Part shown: piece by piece, positions 46,183-57,219 of the stretch
How the letters are laid out: each line of letters starts with the position of its first letter
Numbering within the stretch: position 1 is the first letter of the stretch
Assembly: GCA_963691815.1 (NCBI GenBank)
Contig: OY829654.1
Span: forward strand, 23,899,771 to 23,963,770
Source: Echiichthys vipera
Taxonomy: Eukaryota; Chordata; Actinopteri; Perciformes; Trachinidae
Direction of reading: 5' to 3'
DNA: 64,000 nucleotides
Notes under the pieces: model-generated
Database searches by the model: none
Told to the model about the DNA's origin: nothing
What the model saw: only the letters and a program-made list of their open reading frames with translations
Program-made: the position numbers and the translations under genes

Positions 46183-46394
<212 letters not shown>

Positions 46395-46735
46395 TTGGTC
46401 TTGGCTCTAAAAAGCGGGAATTATGCTGATTTATGAGAGTCTAATGCACTGGACGGACACTTGGATGAACAGTATGTGTGTGTGAGATTGTGTGAGTGCA
46501 GCATGCGGCCTGGTTTTCATGTCATTAGATTTTATATCTATGCTTATGTTTTTCTCTCACTCTTCATTTAGCCCTTTATGTCTCTCTCTCTCTATCTTTT
46601 TCTTTCTTTCTCTTTGTTCCTAAACATTTACTACCACCTCACAGCTGTAGTTCTGCATTTTTATCAGTGTGTCAGTGTGTGGTCAAGAACACTTTGGGGA
46701 TGACCAACATCACCATGGCAATTGGCTCCCTTGCC

Positions 46736-46952
46736 GAGAGCTAGATGAGAAGATTGATACCATTCTTCCAAATATATATTTTTATATTTATTTATATATA
46801 AAGTCAGTTTTTGTACCTTACACAAACAAGATATAACATGTCAATCAGTGTGTTTAAGAGATGCTGACAGGCTGATATTATACAATTTTGCACAGAGTCA
46901 GGGTAGCCCTCGTAGATATGAGAGTGGTATCAATCTTCTCATCTAACTCTCA
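46736..46952. mobile_element. Foldback MITE-like repeat
   Basis: GATGAGAAGATTGATACCATTCT on the left (about 46744-46766) is inverted as GAGTGGTATCAATCTTCTCATCT on the right (about 46922-46944). The outer ends are GAGAGCTAG and TAACTCTC. Both termini and the neighbouring TCAAGAAAGC belong to a repeat common in teleosts. It often carries AAGCTAAGCTAAGCTAA motifs, which occur separately at about 54451-54478 and 62173-62188. No coding sequence. Confidence 0.6.
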
Positions 46953-47542
46953 AGAAAGCAAAAAATCAAACACTTCCTTTAACAAGGTACAATCAGAGGT
47001 CATCTTGGTAAACTGGTGTGAGCTGTCACAACTCCTGCAAACTGCAGTTCTTTAGTGTTGGCTTGATTCGTCTTAATTGGATTGTACTGGAGTAGTGAAT
47101 GAGTGTAGGTGTGAAAAAGTCACCCAAATGTTTTATATATATGAAGTTGAAAACATACGGTGGTTAGTGGTCAGTTATGTTTTGCAACACTCTTAACAAC
47201 TTATAACGGTCAATGCTCTTGAATATCTCTTGAGGCAGTGTATGAAAACAAAATCATAAGAGCGTGTCGTTTTTACACTAACTCTACTACATTTGGGGTT
47301 GAAAAATAAGTTTGAGCAGCTAATGTTTGCTTGTATGGAAAGTTTTAAAGCGTGGCCTAGAGAAAGAAAATGTTGAAAAGAGGTGTGTACAACCATGAGT
47401 GTATGTGATGATGACATGTCTAAATCCCTCCCTTCTGTTCCACTGTAGGCCATCCTTCAATCCCTCAGTGTCATCTTATTGAAACAGTTCGCAGTTTATG
47501 TGTCACTTCTTACTAATGACACTGTTTGTGTCTCTGTTGCAG
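46953..47542. other. Intron 1, final 590 bp
   Basis: No recognised feature until the exon 2 acceptor (CTGTTGCAG at 47534-47542). Confidence 0.6.
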
Positions 47543-47605
47543 AACTCCCAGAAGAAAAGAGGAGCACGGCCCAACAACAAACCTGACAAGAAGCTCTGTC
47601 CACAG
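47543..47605 (+). CDS. mtcl2: mtcl2-like exon 2 (21 codons, basic linker)
   Basis: The 63-nt exon has acceptor TTGCAG before 47543 and donor GTAACA at 47606. It is phase 0 at both ends, so skipping it would keep the frame. It encodes a short basic linker starting NSQKKRGARP and ending KKLCPQ, with seven Lys/Arg in 21 residues, between two coiled-coil segments. Basic linkers of this kind could help contact acidic microtubule surfaces, but that is inference. The exon follows a 42-kb intron. Its 5' splice site runs directly into a CA repeat (47609-47674), a sequence class bound by hnRNP L. It is a good candidate for alternative splicing. Confidence 0.8.
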
Positions 47606-48404
47606 GTAACACACACACACACACACATACACACCCCCCCCCACACACACACACTCACACACACACACACACACCACTAGAGTATGTTTAACTCAAGCTC
47701 GTCCAACAAATCGATAAGAGACGCAAAGTGAAGTTTCAGCATCGAAACCTTAAAGACACTTAAGCCTGGAGAGAGAGTCACATTTATCCAGCACACACAG
47801 AACCACACACAGACACACACACACACACACACACACAGGTACCTAAAATCATGAATAACAAATTGCTGAGTGAGTGGTGTTGAAACACCTGCAGAACATG
47901 ATGAAGGGAAGAAGAGAGAAACATTAGAGAAACATACAAATATTACTTTTAATACGACAATAACCTCAGTTGTAAAATTAATATTATTACAACAGCAGGC
48001 TTTTGGGATGTAGATGAAGATAACAGCTAAAAATATGAAAAATACATAATACATTTCATAATAATTTCATAGTATTTTATAATATGTCAGTACTGCTTGA
48101 GCTGTTCTCTCTGCAGAAATGTTATTGCATGTACTGTAGGTGACATAAGACCACAGGGAGTCTGCCCTCTACTGGACTCTATAGGTAACACTCTCCTTCA
48201 ATATCAGGCACACATTCACCCACTGAATTCTTTTCATAAACATAGCCATCCAATATTGTTTGCCTTTTGACCCTGAGGTGCGCTTCTTCTTGTTATAAAG
48301 AAGTAAGTGTGCCACAGCGACTTTAGCCATTCAGGATCAGTGGGTCTGGGTCAATGTAATGTCGCTACAGGGCGTTTATTCAGCCTGTGAGAGATAGAAC
48401 ATAG

Positions 48405-48626
48405 GTTACGATATTGTAACCCTAGTTCTTTAAGTACAGGTGAAGCCGTCTATCTAGGGGCAGAGAGTGGTTTGTACTGCCTTATACTGTGGGGTCAGCA
48501 CTTATTCAAGTAGGCACATCCTGATTGGCTGGCTACGTTTATGCAAAAATCCAATGGGTTAATGCGTTGATATTGGAGGAGAGGGCTCAGCCTGTGCTTA
48601 TAGAACCAGGGTTACACTTTCGTAAC
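48405..48626. mobile_element. 222-bp MITE with 43-bp imperfect terminal inverted repeats
   Basis: The left end begins GTTACGATATTGTAACCCTA (48405 onward). The reverse complement of the right end begins GTTACGAAAGTGTAACCCTG (48626 downward). The match continues through TTCTNTAAGNACAGG to about 43 bp with around eight mismatches. There is no coding capacity. The family is one I recognise as frequent in teleosts, but I cannot name its superfamily. No clear target duplication was seen. Confidence 0.75.
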
Positions 48627-49534
48627 TTTTATTTTTTCCTTCTTCCTTATTCTTACGTTTAGGCAAAAAAACTACTTGGTTAGGTTAAGGAAAAGATTGT
48701 GGTTTGAGTTACGTTTTACTATCATATGGAACGGGACACAAACCGCAATCTCCGGAGTGAAAGTCTGATGTGTGTTTGACCCAACAGTCAGATCCGATAT
48801 CCACCCTAGGCAGAGTTTGACGCGTGTTATACTATACTTCACCTGACTCCTGGAGAACTTGCTATCTCTTGAAATCCCAGTGCATGTCATACAGAAGCTA
48901 GAGGGTAACAGAAACGTTTCACATCAACATTTATGTGGGTTTGTTTTTTTTAAAACCAGGCTGTGGAAGTCTATCATGTTTGATCCGTTAAGTGTGTTCC
49001 TGCCTCACAGTCATGACTGTGCTCTTTATGTGGCTGTCTGTTGTCTGTGACCTATTTCCTCTGGGGTTCACACTCTATCTGTCCAAACAAACCGTGTGCA
49101 GTTTGAAGTTGATAAATCAGCATTTCCTTTATTCCTCCCCATCTCTCTCTTTTCTGTTTTCCATCTTGTCCTGCAGGTTTTAATTGCATCCTAGCAAACT
49201 TTCAAGTCGTGCTTTAGAATATGTGCAGCTTTCCCACTTCAGAGAGATTGAAAGAGGAATGAAATGAACTGAGAGGTACCAGACTAACACACATTTGTGG
49301 ATTAGTCTGGTGATGCCAGGCTACTAGGTCACAATACTTTCTAGAAACTCAAGTGTGACTTAATACATACCCAGTTTTTGTTCATGCTTGGATTACAGAT
49401 CAGGCCTTGTCACCACACTTTTAATGCCCAACCCATCTTTATTCTGCCTCTCTTCTCTCCCCAAAATTACTTTTTCCTTAACTTCATTCTTCCAAAGTCT
49501 CCCTCCCTTCTTTTTCTTCCAAATCACTAACATG

Positions 49535-50448
49535 CCGTATTGCCCCGAATATAAGATAGTGTTTTTTTTCCTAGAAATCCGCCTGTAGCAGGCTAATTTT
49601 TATTTTATTTGTTGTATAATAAATTAGAGGGCACGACCTCTTGTGGGACAGCTTCTCTTCGGAGGTATATGTCAGCCAGATGGACGTATCTCCCTCCCCC
49701 CGACCTCACATCAATGCCCTTTTTTTGTAAAAGGAAATAAGGCAGAGTCAATGTCTGACAAGATGGCGACTCCCGTAGGCGAGTACGATTGGATCAAGTT
49801 GAGAGAACGGACCTCGAGAGGCTACATCCATTTTTTTTTTTTTACAATCAATGCACAGTCACTGAGTCACAGTGAGAGCGTTACATGTCAGTATACAGTC
49901 GCAACAGCACATAGCGCCAAACATCTCTAAAAATAGTTCCTTTCATGACAGGTTTTAAATCACAACATAGTTTACAGCGACACTGTTACAGAGACAACTA
50001 GCTTAGCTTACCATGACAGGGGCCTGAAACATGGAGAAACACAGGGATCGCCCTGAAAAAAGTGGCTCAAAAGTCGGCCAAGTCAGCCAACAACTGAGGA
50101 GGAGTTATGATGCCATTTTCATAGAATGGGGGTTTACACTGCAGAGTCAAACAGCAGCCAAGAAACACAAGAGGCTGGTTGTCAGAGATTTTTACAGTAT
50201 GTAGCTGGTCTCTTAGATGCAGGAGGTATCACCTGGTTATGTTTTTGTAGACCAAGAGTTATTTTGAAACTGGCTGATCATGCTTCGTGTTTAATGGGTT
50301 CCTGAAGGGGACTATCTCTGGCTTGAGAAGAAAGACTCATTCTGTTTTGGTCATTTGAACGGTTGGTTTGAAATTGGATATTAAATTGGATTCTTAAAAA
50401 GGAGGGTCGTCTTACAATCAGGGTCGTCCTATATTCAGGACAATAAGG
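49535..50448. mobile_element. Probable non-autonomous DNA transposon (about 0.9 kb)
   Basis: The left end CCGTATTGCCCCGAATATAAGA, given here by position 49535-49556, matches the reverse complement of 50427-50448 at 18 of 22 positions. Inside the right end, two copies of a GGTCGTC(C/T)TA motif (about 50405-50435) form a subterminal repeat, as in a family whose ends read ATATAAGACGACCC. No transposase frame was recognised. A partial inverted copy of the 19.1-kb repeat lies inside at about 49627-49830, so the structure is nested. Confidence 0.5.
49627..49830 (-). repeat. Teleost interspersed repeat, copy B (inverted relative to copy A)
   Basis: On the - strand this reads GGTCCGTTCTCTCAACTTGAT, ACTCGCCTACGGGAGTCGCC, AAGGGCATTGAT and GCTGACATATACCTCCGA. 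These blocks appear in the same order in copy A at about 19066-19220. The copies lie about 30.5 kb apart in opposite orientation. Confidence 0.7.
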
Positions 50449-50861
50449 TAATTCCAGCATAGCTGAAAGGGAAAAAGTTTTCCTTCTCTGTGAAAAAAGC
50501 CAATACAGGAATTAGAAGGACATGAGATCAGGTTTTATAGTACATCAAGATACAGTTTAAAAACCCACAGGACTGATATATCACCACAGAAGGTGTTTGC
50601 GGTGAAGTTAATGCTCTCACCACCATGTATCTCGGTCTGCTAATGCGAACCCAGGCTTTCTCTCCAAGCCACATACCATAAATGGCTGTAAATTCGCTGG
50701 CTCTCGCCTTGCTTAATGTGGTTGGAAATGCTCCACAGGCCGTAAAACAAATACGGCCCCAGATCTGCTCCTGAGGAATGAGGTGCAAAGGGTCACCCAA
50801 GGTCAGCAGTTACAACTGAGTTTGTGATGGGAGTAAGATGAGAGACATACATTATATTATA

Positions 50862-50928
50862 TGAAATGTGTCAAGGGATAACTTCTGTTATGATTTGACA
50901 CTATAAATATATTTGGATTGAAAATTGA
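50862..50928 (+). mobile_element. Diverged LINE 3' tail
   Basis: GTGTCAAGGGATAACTTCTG followed by TTATGATTTGACACTATAAATATATTTGGATTGAA is a diverged copy of the tail at 45097-45166, in the same orientation. Confidence 0.5.
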
Positions 50929-53064
50929 CTAGATGAATATATATCTATAATGGGGGTTTATGACCACTACGGGGGCAGAAAAACACCACAATCAGCTGAC
51001 AGAAACACAGCCCTTCTAAAGTTGGTTTGGAAAGTGTGCGAAACACACACCCAGACATAGTACTGTACCACATCAGCATTTATCTGGAGTCATTTTTCTG
51101 GCCACATAATGAATGAAAGTCCAGTATAGACTCTCTCGAGCCGTTAAATACTCCACTATGCTAATCCAGATAGTCGCTATCTTTGTATGTCTGCTCTTGT
51201 CTTTCTGGGCAGGAAGTGTACAATGGGGTAGAGAGTATATAGAGTAGGGTATAGAGTTGTTTTTGCTAAAAACTAGTGGGAAAAAATGGTTTATGAGAGC
51301 AAAGCCTGAACCATACAGTAAATAAACCCATAAAACCAAAAAATAACTAAACAAACTAAAATGTCAGACAGAGTGTGATCCAATGAGTGACCCCATTGTC
51401 ATCTGAGTCATTTGATTCAGTATTTACATGACAATATACAATTTGATGTTACTGAGTCACTTCACTGACGGTCTTCTCTACTTGTGCTACTGTTGTATGT
51501 TCTGGCCTTTACCAAAGAGTAATGAGTCTGAAATTACATAAATGAGTCGGCTTGTTTGCACTTCCTGTTCCCTTGTCTCAAAGTCAATGTTTTTTTCGTG
51601 GGTATCTGTAATACGGTTTTTGGTTCACATAAGCTTAAGAGGTTTTCATGTTGTTGTTTTGTTTTTCATAAGAAAGGCAGTAAATACCTCACTTGTGAAT
51701 TTTGAAGCTTGTGTGTCTTTAAAAAGGCAGTTAAGCTAATGTGGCTAAATGAGAGTACAGAGGTTGCCGAACATCATCACGCAAGATCAGTTGAAAGCTA
51801 CTCCCGCTGAGGTTGTAGTCCTTGCACCATGGTGTAGGTTGTTTAAAGAAGATAATAACGTTAACTTTTTTTTACTTGCAAAATGACACAGTCCTGCTAT
51901 ATCCAAAAATATCGATCATTGTAGGTATAAAGAGGCAAAGTTGCAATTATATTGCTCACTACTGTGCATAGTGTGCATTGTAGATTAATAGTAATCTGCA
52001 CAGTCATTTATGAGCTTCACTTAGTTCTGTATTTTGTATCCCAGTTAGTTGGTAAACAGTCATTTCATATCCTGTATGACGTCCGAGGCAAACCACTAAT
52101 GAGTGTTTTCTGGAGTTTCTCTGTTATGTGTGGGGTTTTATGTAAAAGCCTCAGGGGGAACAAACACAGCATGACTCTGACCTCCCCATTTGGTAGTTGA
52201 AAGCCGCAAGCTAGTCAAATAGCTCTTTGTCATTATTTTTCAAGTTCAAGGCGATTTTAAATAGAATGTAAAACCAATTCATCTCACTGAGTTGCAGGAC
52301 TGTGATGGATTGTGGCTTGTGTTCAAATGACACACAAGCAAGCGGTTTAATGCACGTTATAAGTGATGTCCAAACCTCATGGTTTTAAAAATACTCAACT
52401 TAATTTAATGATAAAATCACCACGCTCTAAACCGCTAATGTTGTCCAGTTGTCCGTAAGGATTTAAAGCCGGCTCTTGTGAATTGTGTGTGTTTTAGTGC
52501 ATTTGTACTAGCGTCAAGCTTTTATCCATTTGTCTGCAGCTTTAACTTTCTGTGTGTGTTTCCGCCCGTGTCAGGTTCTCTGTCCATCTCTATAACCCTC
52601 TTTCCTTTGTGTGTCTTTTGTCTTGTCTGTTCTTTGTGTCTTTGCCTGTCAGTGTCTCTCTGTTTAATCCTTTTATGTCATTCTTGTACTTTGAGTTATT
52701 ACATAACTGGAATATTGTTTACCCATTCATTTTATTTCATTTGAGACAACTGAGCTGATTGTCATCATTTGTTAATGTATTGATTATTTTTCATTGCAAC
52801 TCTTACCAAAAAAGGTTCAAAAGCCCAAGAGGATGAATTACACAATAAATGACACTGACTTGAACCCGATGTTTGTTCAATTTTATAAAACACCTTGAAA
52901 ATCAATTATTGAAATGCCTTTCAATTATTAAAGTAATTGACTAAAATGGCAACTGCACATTGCATGATAACAGATGTGCGTGCATGTCAGCCTCTCTGTG
53001 ATGCAGCAGTTTTTGTATCAATTTCACCTCAGTGCTCTCTTCTCGTTCTGTCCCGTCACCGCAG

Positions 53065-53232
53065 GAGGACAGTTCAGATCTGAAGTGTCAGCTCCACTTT
53101 GCCAAAGAGGAATCAGCCCTGATGTGCAAGAAGCTCACCAAGCTGGTGAAAGACAGCGAGGCCATGAAGGAGGAGTTGGCCAAGTTCAGGTCGCTGTACG
53201 GAGACGTCAACGCCTCGCTCACCGTGGAGGAG
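53065..53232 (+). CDS. mtcl2: mtcl2-like exon 3 (56 codons)
   Basis: The 168-nt exon has acceptor CCGCAG before 53065 and donor GTGAGA at 53233. It is phase 0 at both ends. The peptide starts EDSSDLKCQLHFAKEESALM and continues with CKKLTKLVKDSEAMKEELAK, then the family signature FRSLYGDVNASLTVEE. It is a coiled coil with a conserved KxLYGD-type turn, and this block is among the most conserved in MTCL proteins. Together with exon 4 it is the strongest evidence for the family assignment. Confidence 0.95.
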
Positions 53233-54105
53233 GTGAGAGGAGGACGGAAGGAACTAGATACTGACTTTTGAGCCATTTTATACAGGAGGAAGAAGTGTGT
53301 CAGATTTGACTTTATCGTCATCAGATGATTAATGAGCAAATTAGCAGTAGTAGTAGTAGTAGTGATGTGTGAACAACCCACTGCACAACGGAAGAGGAGG
53401 GAGCGGGATGAGGACTTTGATTTCATATTTAAAGTGTGATACAGCCCACAGAATGGTTTCCTCACAACACCTTAAGGAAAATATAAACCCTGAGGTTCCA
53501 TCTTTTCTTACCAGTTAACTCTCTATATCTTAATGTTTGTCTGAGAGCTGCAAAACAGTGCCACTATAGGCTATTTTGGTGCTCATGGTTTTGTCAAGTA
53601 TCCCCACCCTTTGTATCCATTAAAAACCCACAAGAGCCTGGGAAAGACTCTACAGAGGTGCAGTTGTATTGTTTTATAAACGGGCAAAACACTCATTAAA
53701 TCCAACTCACTTTTGAGCCATTTCAGTGATTAATGCTGAAACCAACAGATTGCAGCCAATGATTTTCACTACACTATTATCAGCTGTTATATTGACTTTC
53801 CAGTCCCCTATGTTAATGATGAGAATTTAATATCCAGTACTGTTAATGCTGAGAATATTTTTACTACTATTGATAATGTTCTCAATATGACAGTTTGTCC
53901 TTTACAACCTGTTGGAAACTTAAATGTTGGAAAACTTAAAATAAGTTTAATAATTATAGGGTAGAAACAAGTATAAGTACCAAAATAATTCATGCTAACA
54001 GTCTTAAAGGTCAACAGCTGATAGAGCATGTGAATGAGCAGATGGGAGGTGAGGAAGGAAGTGCTTCTCCTCTCCTTACTCTTTTAGAATTTGTTTCCCG
54101 CTCAG
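53233..54105. other. Intron 3 (873 bp)
   Basis: Contains a short (TAG)n run at about 53345-53362. Nothing else was recognised. The acceptor is CCGCTCAG. Confidence 0.7.
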
Positions 54106-54259
54106 GTTGCTGATTCCCCCCACACCCGCGAGGCGGAGATCCGAGTCCACCTGAAGCTGGTGGAGGAGGAGGCCAACCTCCTGAGTCGACGCATTGTGGA
54201 GCTGGAGGTGGAGAACAGGGGCCTCCGAGCTGAGATGGACGACATGAAGGGACCACAAG
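54106..54259 (+). CDS. mtcl2: mtcl2-like exon 4 (51 codons plus 1 nt)
   Basis: The 154-nt exon has acceptor GCTCAG before 54106 and donor GTAGTT at 54260. It starts in phase 0 and ends with one base of a split codon (phase 1). It encodes VADSPHTREAEIRVHLKLVE, then EEANLLSRRIVELEVENRGL and RAEMDDMKGPQ. The THTREAE-type start followed by the heptad-rich LKLVEEEANLL block is diagnostic for MTCL/SOGA proteins and forms a continuous coiled coil. No oddities were seen. Confidence 0.95.
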
Positions 54260-55073
54260 GTAGTTTTTAAATTCATCTCGTCGTCCTGTTACACATTTTC
54301 ATAATTCACTTCTCTGACACGTGAACTCCTTTGGAGGTGGAGTCACAATGGGGTCACTAGGCAACAAGCAGTGACTCCAGGAAGTAACGTGTAAAACCAC
54401 AAAATTACGTTTTTACACTGGCTTTTGTGTGACTGTTACATACTTTATGCGAAGCTAAGCTAAGCTAAGTTAAGCTAACCGGCTGCTGGCTCCAGCTTCT
54501 TATTAAGCGTACTGTCAGAGAGAAAATAAGTGTATTTCCCAAAATGTTGAACTACACTTTGAAGATCATTTTTGCTTCTTCTCCTTTCAGACATGCTTTA
54601 GATATTTCTATTTGCACGATTCATCTGAAATTATTATTTCATATACTTTCATACATTTCATTTATTCCTCTGTTGCCTTCTCAACTGCTTGACCTCTCTT
54701 TCGTCCCTTTCGCACCGCCTGTTCAATGCAGGGCTTTGTGTAAGGTACATAGACAGACTGGAGGAGCAGAGTTGTTGTGCCTTTAAGCCCCCAGCTGAGA
54801 TAGCCACAGAGCTCCTGTAACAGTGCTGAACAGACATCTTATTGAATGATACGCAGTAGTGATTCGCAAGTAGACCCACAGGAGGGTCAAAAAGTGGCAA
54901 AGCAGTGTTCCGAGTAGCAGATCGATAACTTACAGAAATATATTTACAATAGTCAACCTTATCACTGCCATCTTTGTTTGGTTCAATGTAAATAAACAAT
55001 TTATTCATTCATTACGCCGCTATTATATTGTGGGATTTCTGTGTGAAAATGGCTGTTGTTTCCATCCCCATAG
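54260..55073. other. Intron 4 (814 bp)
   Basis: Holds a fragment with GAAGCTAAGCTAAGCTAAG (about 54451-54470) and AAGTGTATTTCCCAAAATGT (about 54527-54546), both from the teleost repeat seen at 46736-46980. The acceptor is CCCATAG at 55067-55073. Confidence 0.65.
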
Positions 55074-55635
55074 ATGGTCCACAGGAGCTTTCTGGTGTTG
55101 GTGGTGGTCTGGGGGTCGGTCTTGGTCTAGGAGGAGGAGCCATGGTTCTTGGGGGAGGGGCCTCATCTGAAAACGTCATGGAGCTCCAGAGACACCTGCA
55201 GTTTGTGGAGGAGGAGGCAGAGCTGCTGAGGAGGTCTCTAATTGAGATGGAGGAACAGAACAAACTGCTGATGAATGAGATTAACCGCTATAAATCTGAT
55301 CTCCCGCCACCAACATCCACGCTGTCGTCCAACTCGCTGGCGTCGCTGACGGACGGGTTGCTCAACGACAGCCCGGTGCACTCCATACAGGAAGGGGCGG
55401 TGCTTATCAGCACAGACGCCCCGGCCCAGGAGGAGGAGATCAGACTGGCGAGGCTTCAGATTGGAGAACTGAGCGGGAAGGTGAAGAAGCTGCAGTATGA
55501 GAACCGAGTGCTTCTGTCCAACCTGCAGCGCTGTGATCTGGCCTCCTACCATGCTCCTTCCTCCTCTTCCTCCTCACTTCGGCTTGCTCTGGAGACTGAC
55601 GCAGAGGCTGGAGACTCAGCTGAGTGCCTTCCAAG
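55074..55635 (+). CDS. mtcl2: mtcl2-like exon 5 (562 nt, glycine-rich linker and two coiled coils)
   Basis: The exon has acceptor CCATAG before 55074 and donor GTAGTC at 55636. It starts by completing a split Asp codon and ends in phase 2. In order it encodes a glycine-rich linker of about 25 residues (SGVGGGLGVGLGLGGG and on), then a coiled coil with MELQRHLQFVEEEAELLRR and NKLLMNEINRYKSD. A Ser/Pro/Leu-rich spacer with STLSSNSLASLTDG follows, then a second coiled coil, IRLARLQIGELSGKVKKLQ and YENRVLLSNLQRCDLAS. The exon ends with a serine run and LALETDAEAGDSAECLPR. The second coiled coil and the acidic tail are the parts that best favour MTCL2 over MTCL1. Confidence 0.95.
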
Positions 55636-55749
55636 GTAGTCAAAGTTTTCCCCTGAGTACTTTAAGGTCAAAAAATGAACTTTATATCCCAACTTTTAGG
55701 CTAACATGCATGAGAAGTGCTAATAATGCTCTCCCTGTTTTTGCATCAG
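55636..55749. other. Intron 5 (114 bp)
   Basis: The smallest intron in the window, with donor GTAGTC and acceptor TGCATCAG. Nothing else is visible. Confidence 0.85.
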
Positions 55750-56050
55750 CCCGCCCCACCGCAAAGAGCCAGTAGGGGGTGAGAACGACGCCCTGGAGAT
55801 CAAGGAGAGGAAAAAGAAGATCGAGGACAACGCTGACGCAACAACCTTGCTCCCTGGGTACCTGGGGCAGAAGGACCATGATGCCTTGCTGGCCATGAGG
55901 GACCAGGCTCGCTTGGTTTCCACGGCGATACAGCTCCTGACCTCCCCCGAGTCTAACTGCCTCGCGTCCTCCCCCTCCATCTATCACAAGGTGTGCAGCA
56001 ACGAGGCAGCAGAGCCGTGTGACCTGGAGAAACCTCAGCCTCACAGCCAG
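55750..56050 (+). CDS. mtcl2: mtcl2-like exon 6 (301 nt)
   Basis: The exon has acceptor GCATCAG before 55750 and donor GTACAT at 56051. It completes a Ser codon and then reads 100 codons, ending in phase 0. The peptide has a charged segment (NDALEIKERKKKIEDNADA), a hydrophobic region (GYLGQKDHDALLAMRDQARL then VSTAIQLLTSPESN) and a polar tail ending KPQPHSQ. The AMRDQARLVSTAI helix matches a conserved helical segment in MTCL2. The rest is weakly conserved linker. Confidence 0.9.
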
Positions 56051-56985
56051 GTACATGTCCTCTGGTTGGTGTGTTGTTCTTCCACGATACTGTCGGATGA
56101 AACCTTTTCATTTTCAGTGAGTCAGCTTTTCAGGAAGTTCATGAAACCGGAGTATTTAACGTGTGGCCATTTTAATCTTTTTTTCATGAAATCTACTAAA
56201 GATGTACGTGCTGTATATTACTTTATAAAATATTAGAATGTATAAATGAAATATATATGCATGAATAAAGAAATGAAATGTGTTAAATAAGAAAAAACAA
56301 TCCTTTCAACAGTACAGCACAAAAGCTGTTTAATGAATGAGTTAGGGAGAAAATAAAGAATAAATGAAAAATAAAAATAAATAGCTAAATAAACGTTCTT
56401 GTTAAGTATCAGTCAATTCTTGACAATTAAAATAAAGAATAAATAAATCTAAAATAATAAACTAAATAGTACTGTATGTTCAATAAGAGTCAATTGCGGA
56501 CAATTTAGGCAAATTCTTCTTTATTAAAATAAATAATTATATGACGCATTTCTAGCATAGTTTTCTGCACTATATGTCTTGTAAAAAAAGTTGGCATGAG
56601 GTTATATTGGCACGTGTTGGAAAACATACGCCGATACCAATTGATACTGAAATACCTGCGATAGGCCAATATGTCAGTCTGGCTGTACCTGTTAATAAAA
56701 TATATACTAAGTCACTATAAACTCCAATTTAACAACATTTAAAAGGCAACAACGGATCTTTTTATTTCTTTTGTTCAAATAAAAGAGAAAAAACTTACAG
56801 GAGTGAAGAACTCAGCCTCAGTGACAAATGTTTTCTCTTTTGCTCTGGCACTTTTTCTTGCGCTGATTGTTCAGCCACCTGCAGTGGAGCCCCATAACTC
56901 CATTATTCATCAGCCCGAGCCGTTCCCTCATACAGCCAGTATCAACCGACTGTGTAATAAAGTCTGTTAATTGTTTTTTCCCCAG
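56051..56985. other. Intron 6 (935 bp)
   Basis: Very AT-rich with many AAATAAATA-type stretches (about 56220-56540). No recognised repeat family. The acceptor is TTTTTTCCCCAG. Confidence 0.7.
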
Positions 56986-57219
56986 ATTTTAGAGCTGTCT
57001 GACCTGGCGGACCGGCCTCTGGTTGGTGCTCTGACTAGCAGGCTCCAGGCCCTACACACCCAGCTACAGGCCTTTGTAGAGCGGGTAGACGACCTGGGGA
57101 AACCCCCAGCAGGTGGTAGGGAACCACAAGTGGACGGAGCGTCTCCTCTGGCCTCACGCTGCGCCTCCCTCCCCTGCTCTGGAGTCGAGCAGGATGAACT
57201 GAACACTGCTGTGGAGAAG
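56986..57219 (+). CDS. mtcl2: mtcl2-like exon 7 (78 codons)
   Basis: The 234-nt exon has acceptor CCCCAG before 56986 and donor GTAAAA at 57220. It is phase 0 at both ends. It encodes a helix (ILELSDLADRPLVGALTSRL, QALHTQLQAFVERVDDLGK) with heptad leucines. A Pro/Gly/Ser-rich linker follows, ending VEQDELNTAVEK. The LQALHTQLQAFVERVDDLG part fits the helical segment that MTCL family members carry before their variable linker. The linker itself appears lineage-specific. Confidence 0.9.

Larger units (their letters stand above)
47606..53064. other. Intron 2 (5.46 kb)
   Basis: Begins with CA/C-rich sequence at 47609-47674 and a second CA run at 47801-47838. It then holds a MITE (48405-48626), a probable DNA transposon (about 49535-50448) with an internal inverted partial copy of the 19.1-kb repeat, and a LINE tail (about 50862-50928). 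The part 50929-53064 has no recognised feature. The acceptor is CACCGCAG. Confidence 0.7.

Noticed and set aside
47498..47680. 60-codon frame over exon 2 as a separate small gene
   Set aside because: Its middle is the mtcl2 exon; the ends are intron and CA repeat.
54733..54830. Possible extra mtcl2 exon after ATGCAG in intron 4
   Set aside because: The frame stops at TGTAA, no donor restores the phase between exons 4 and 5, and the 4-5 junction already joins correctly.
55012..55263. - strand open frames opposite exon 5 (also 55238-55552 and 55682-56056)
   Set aside because: They are shadows of a GC-biased coding exon on the + strand.
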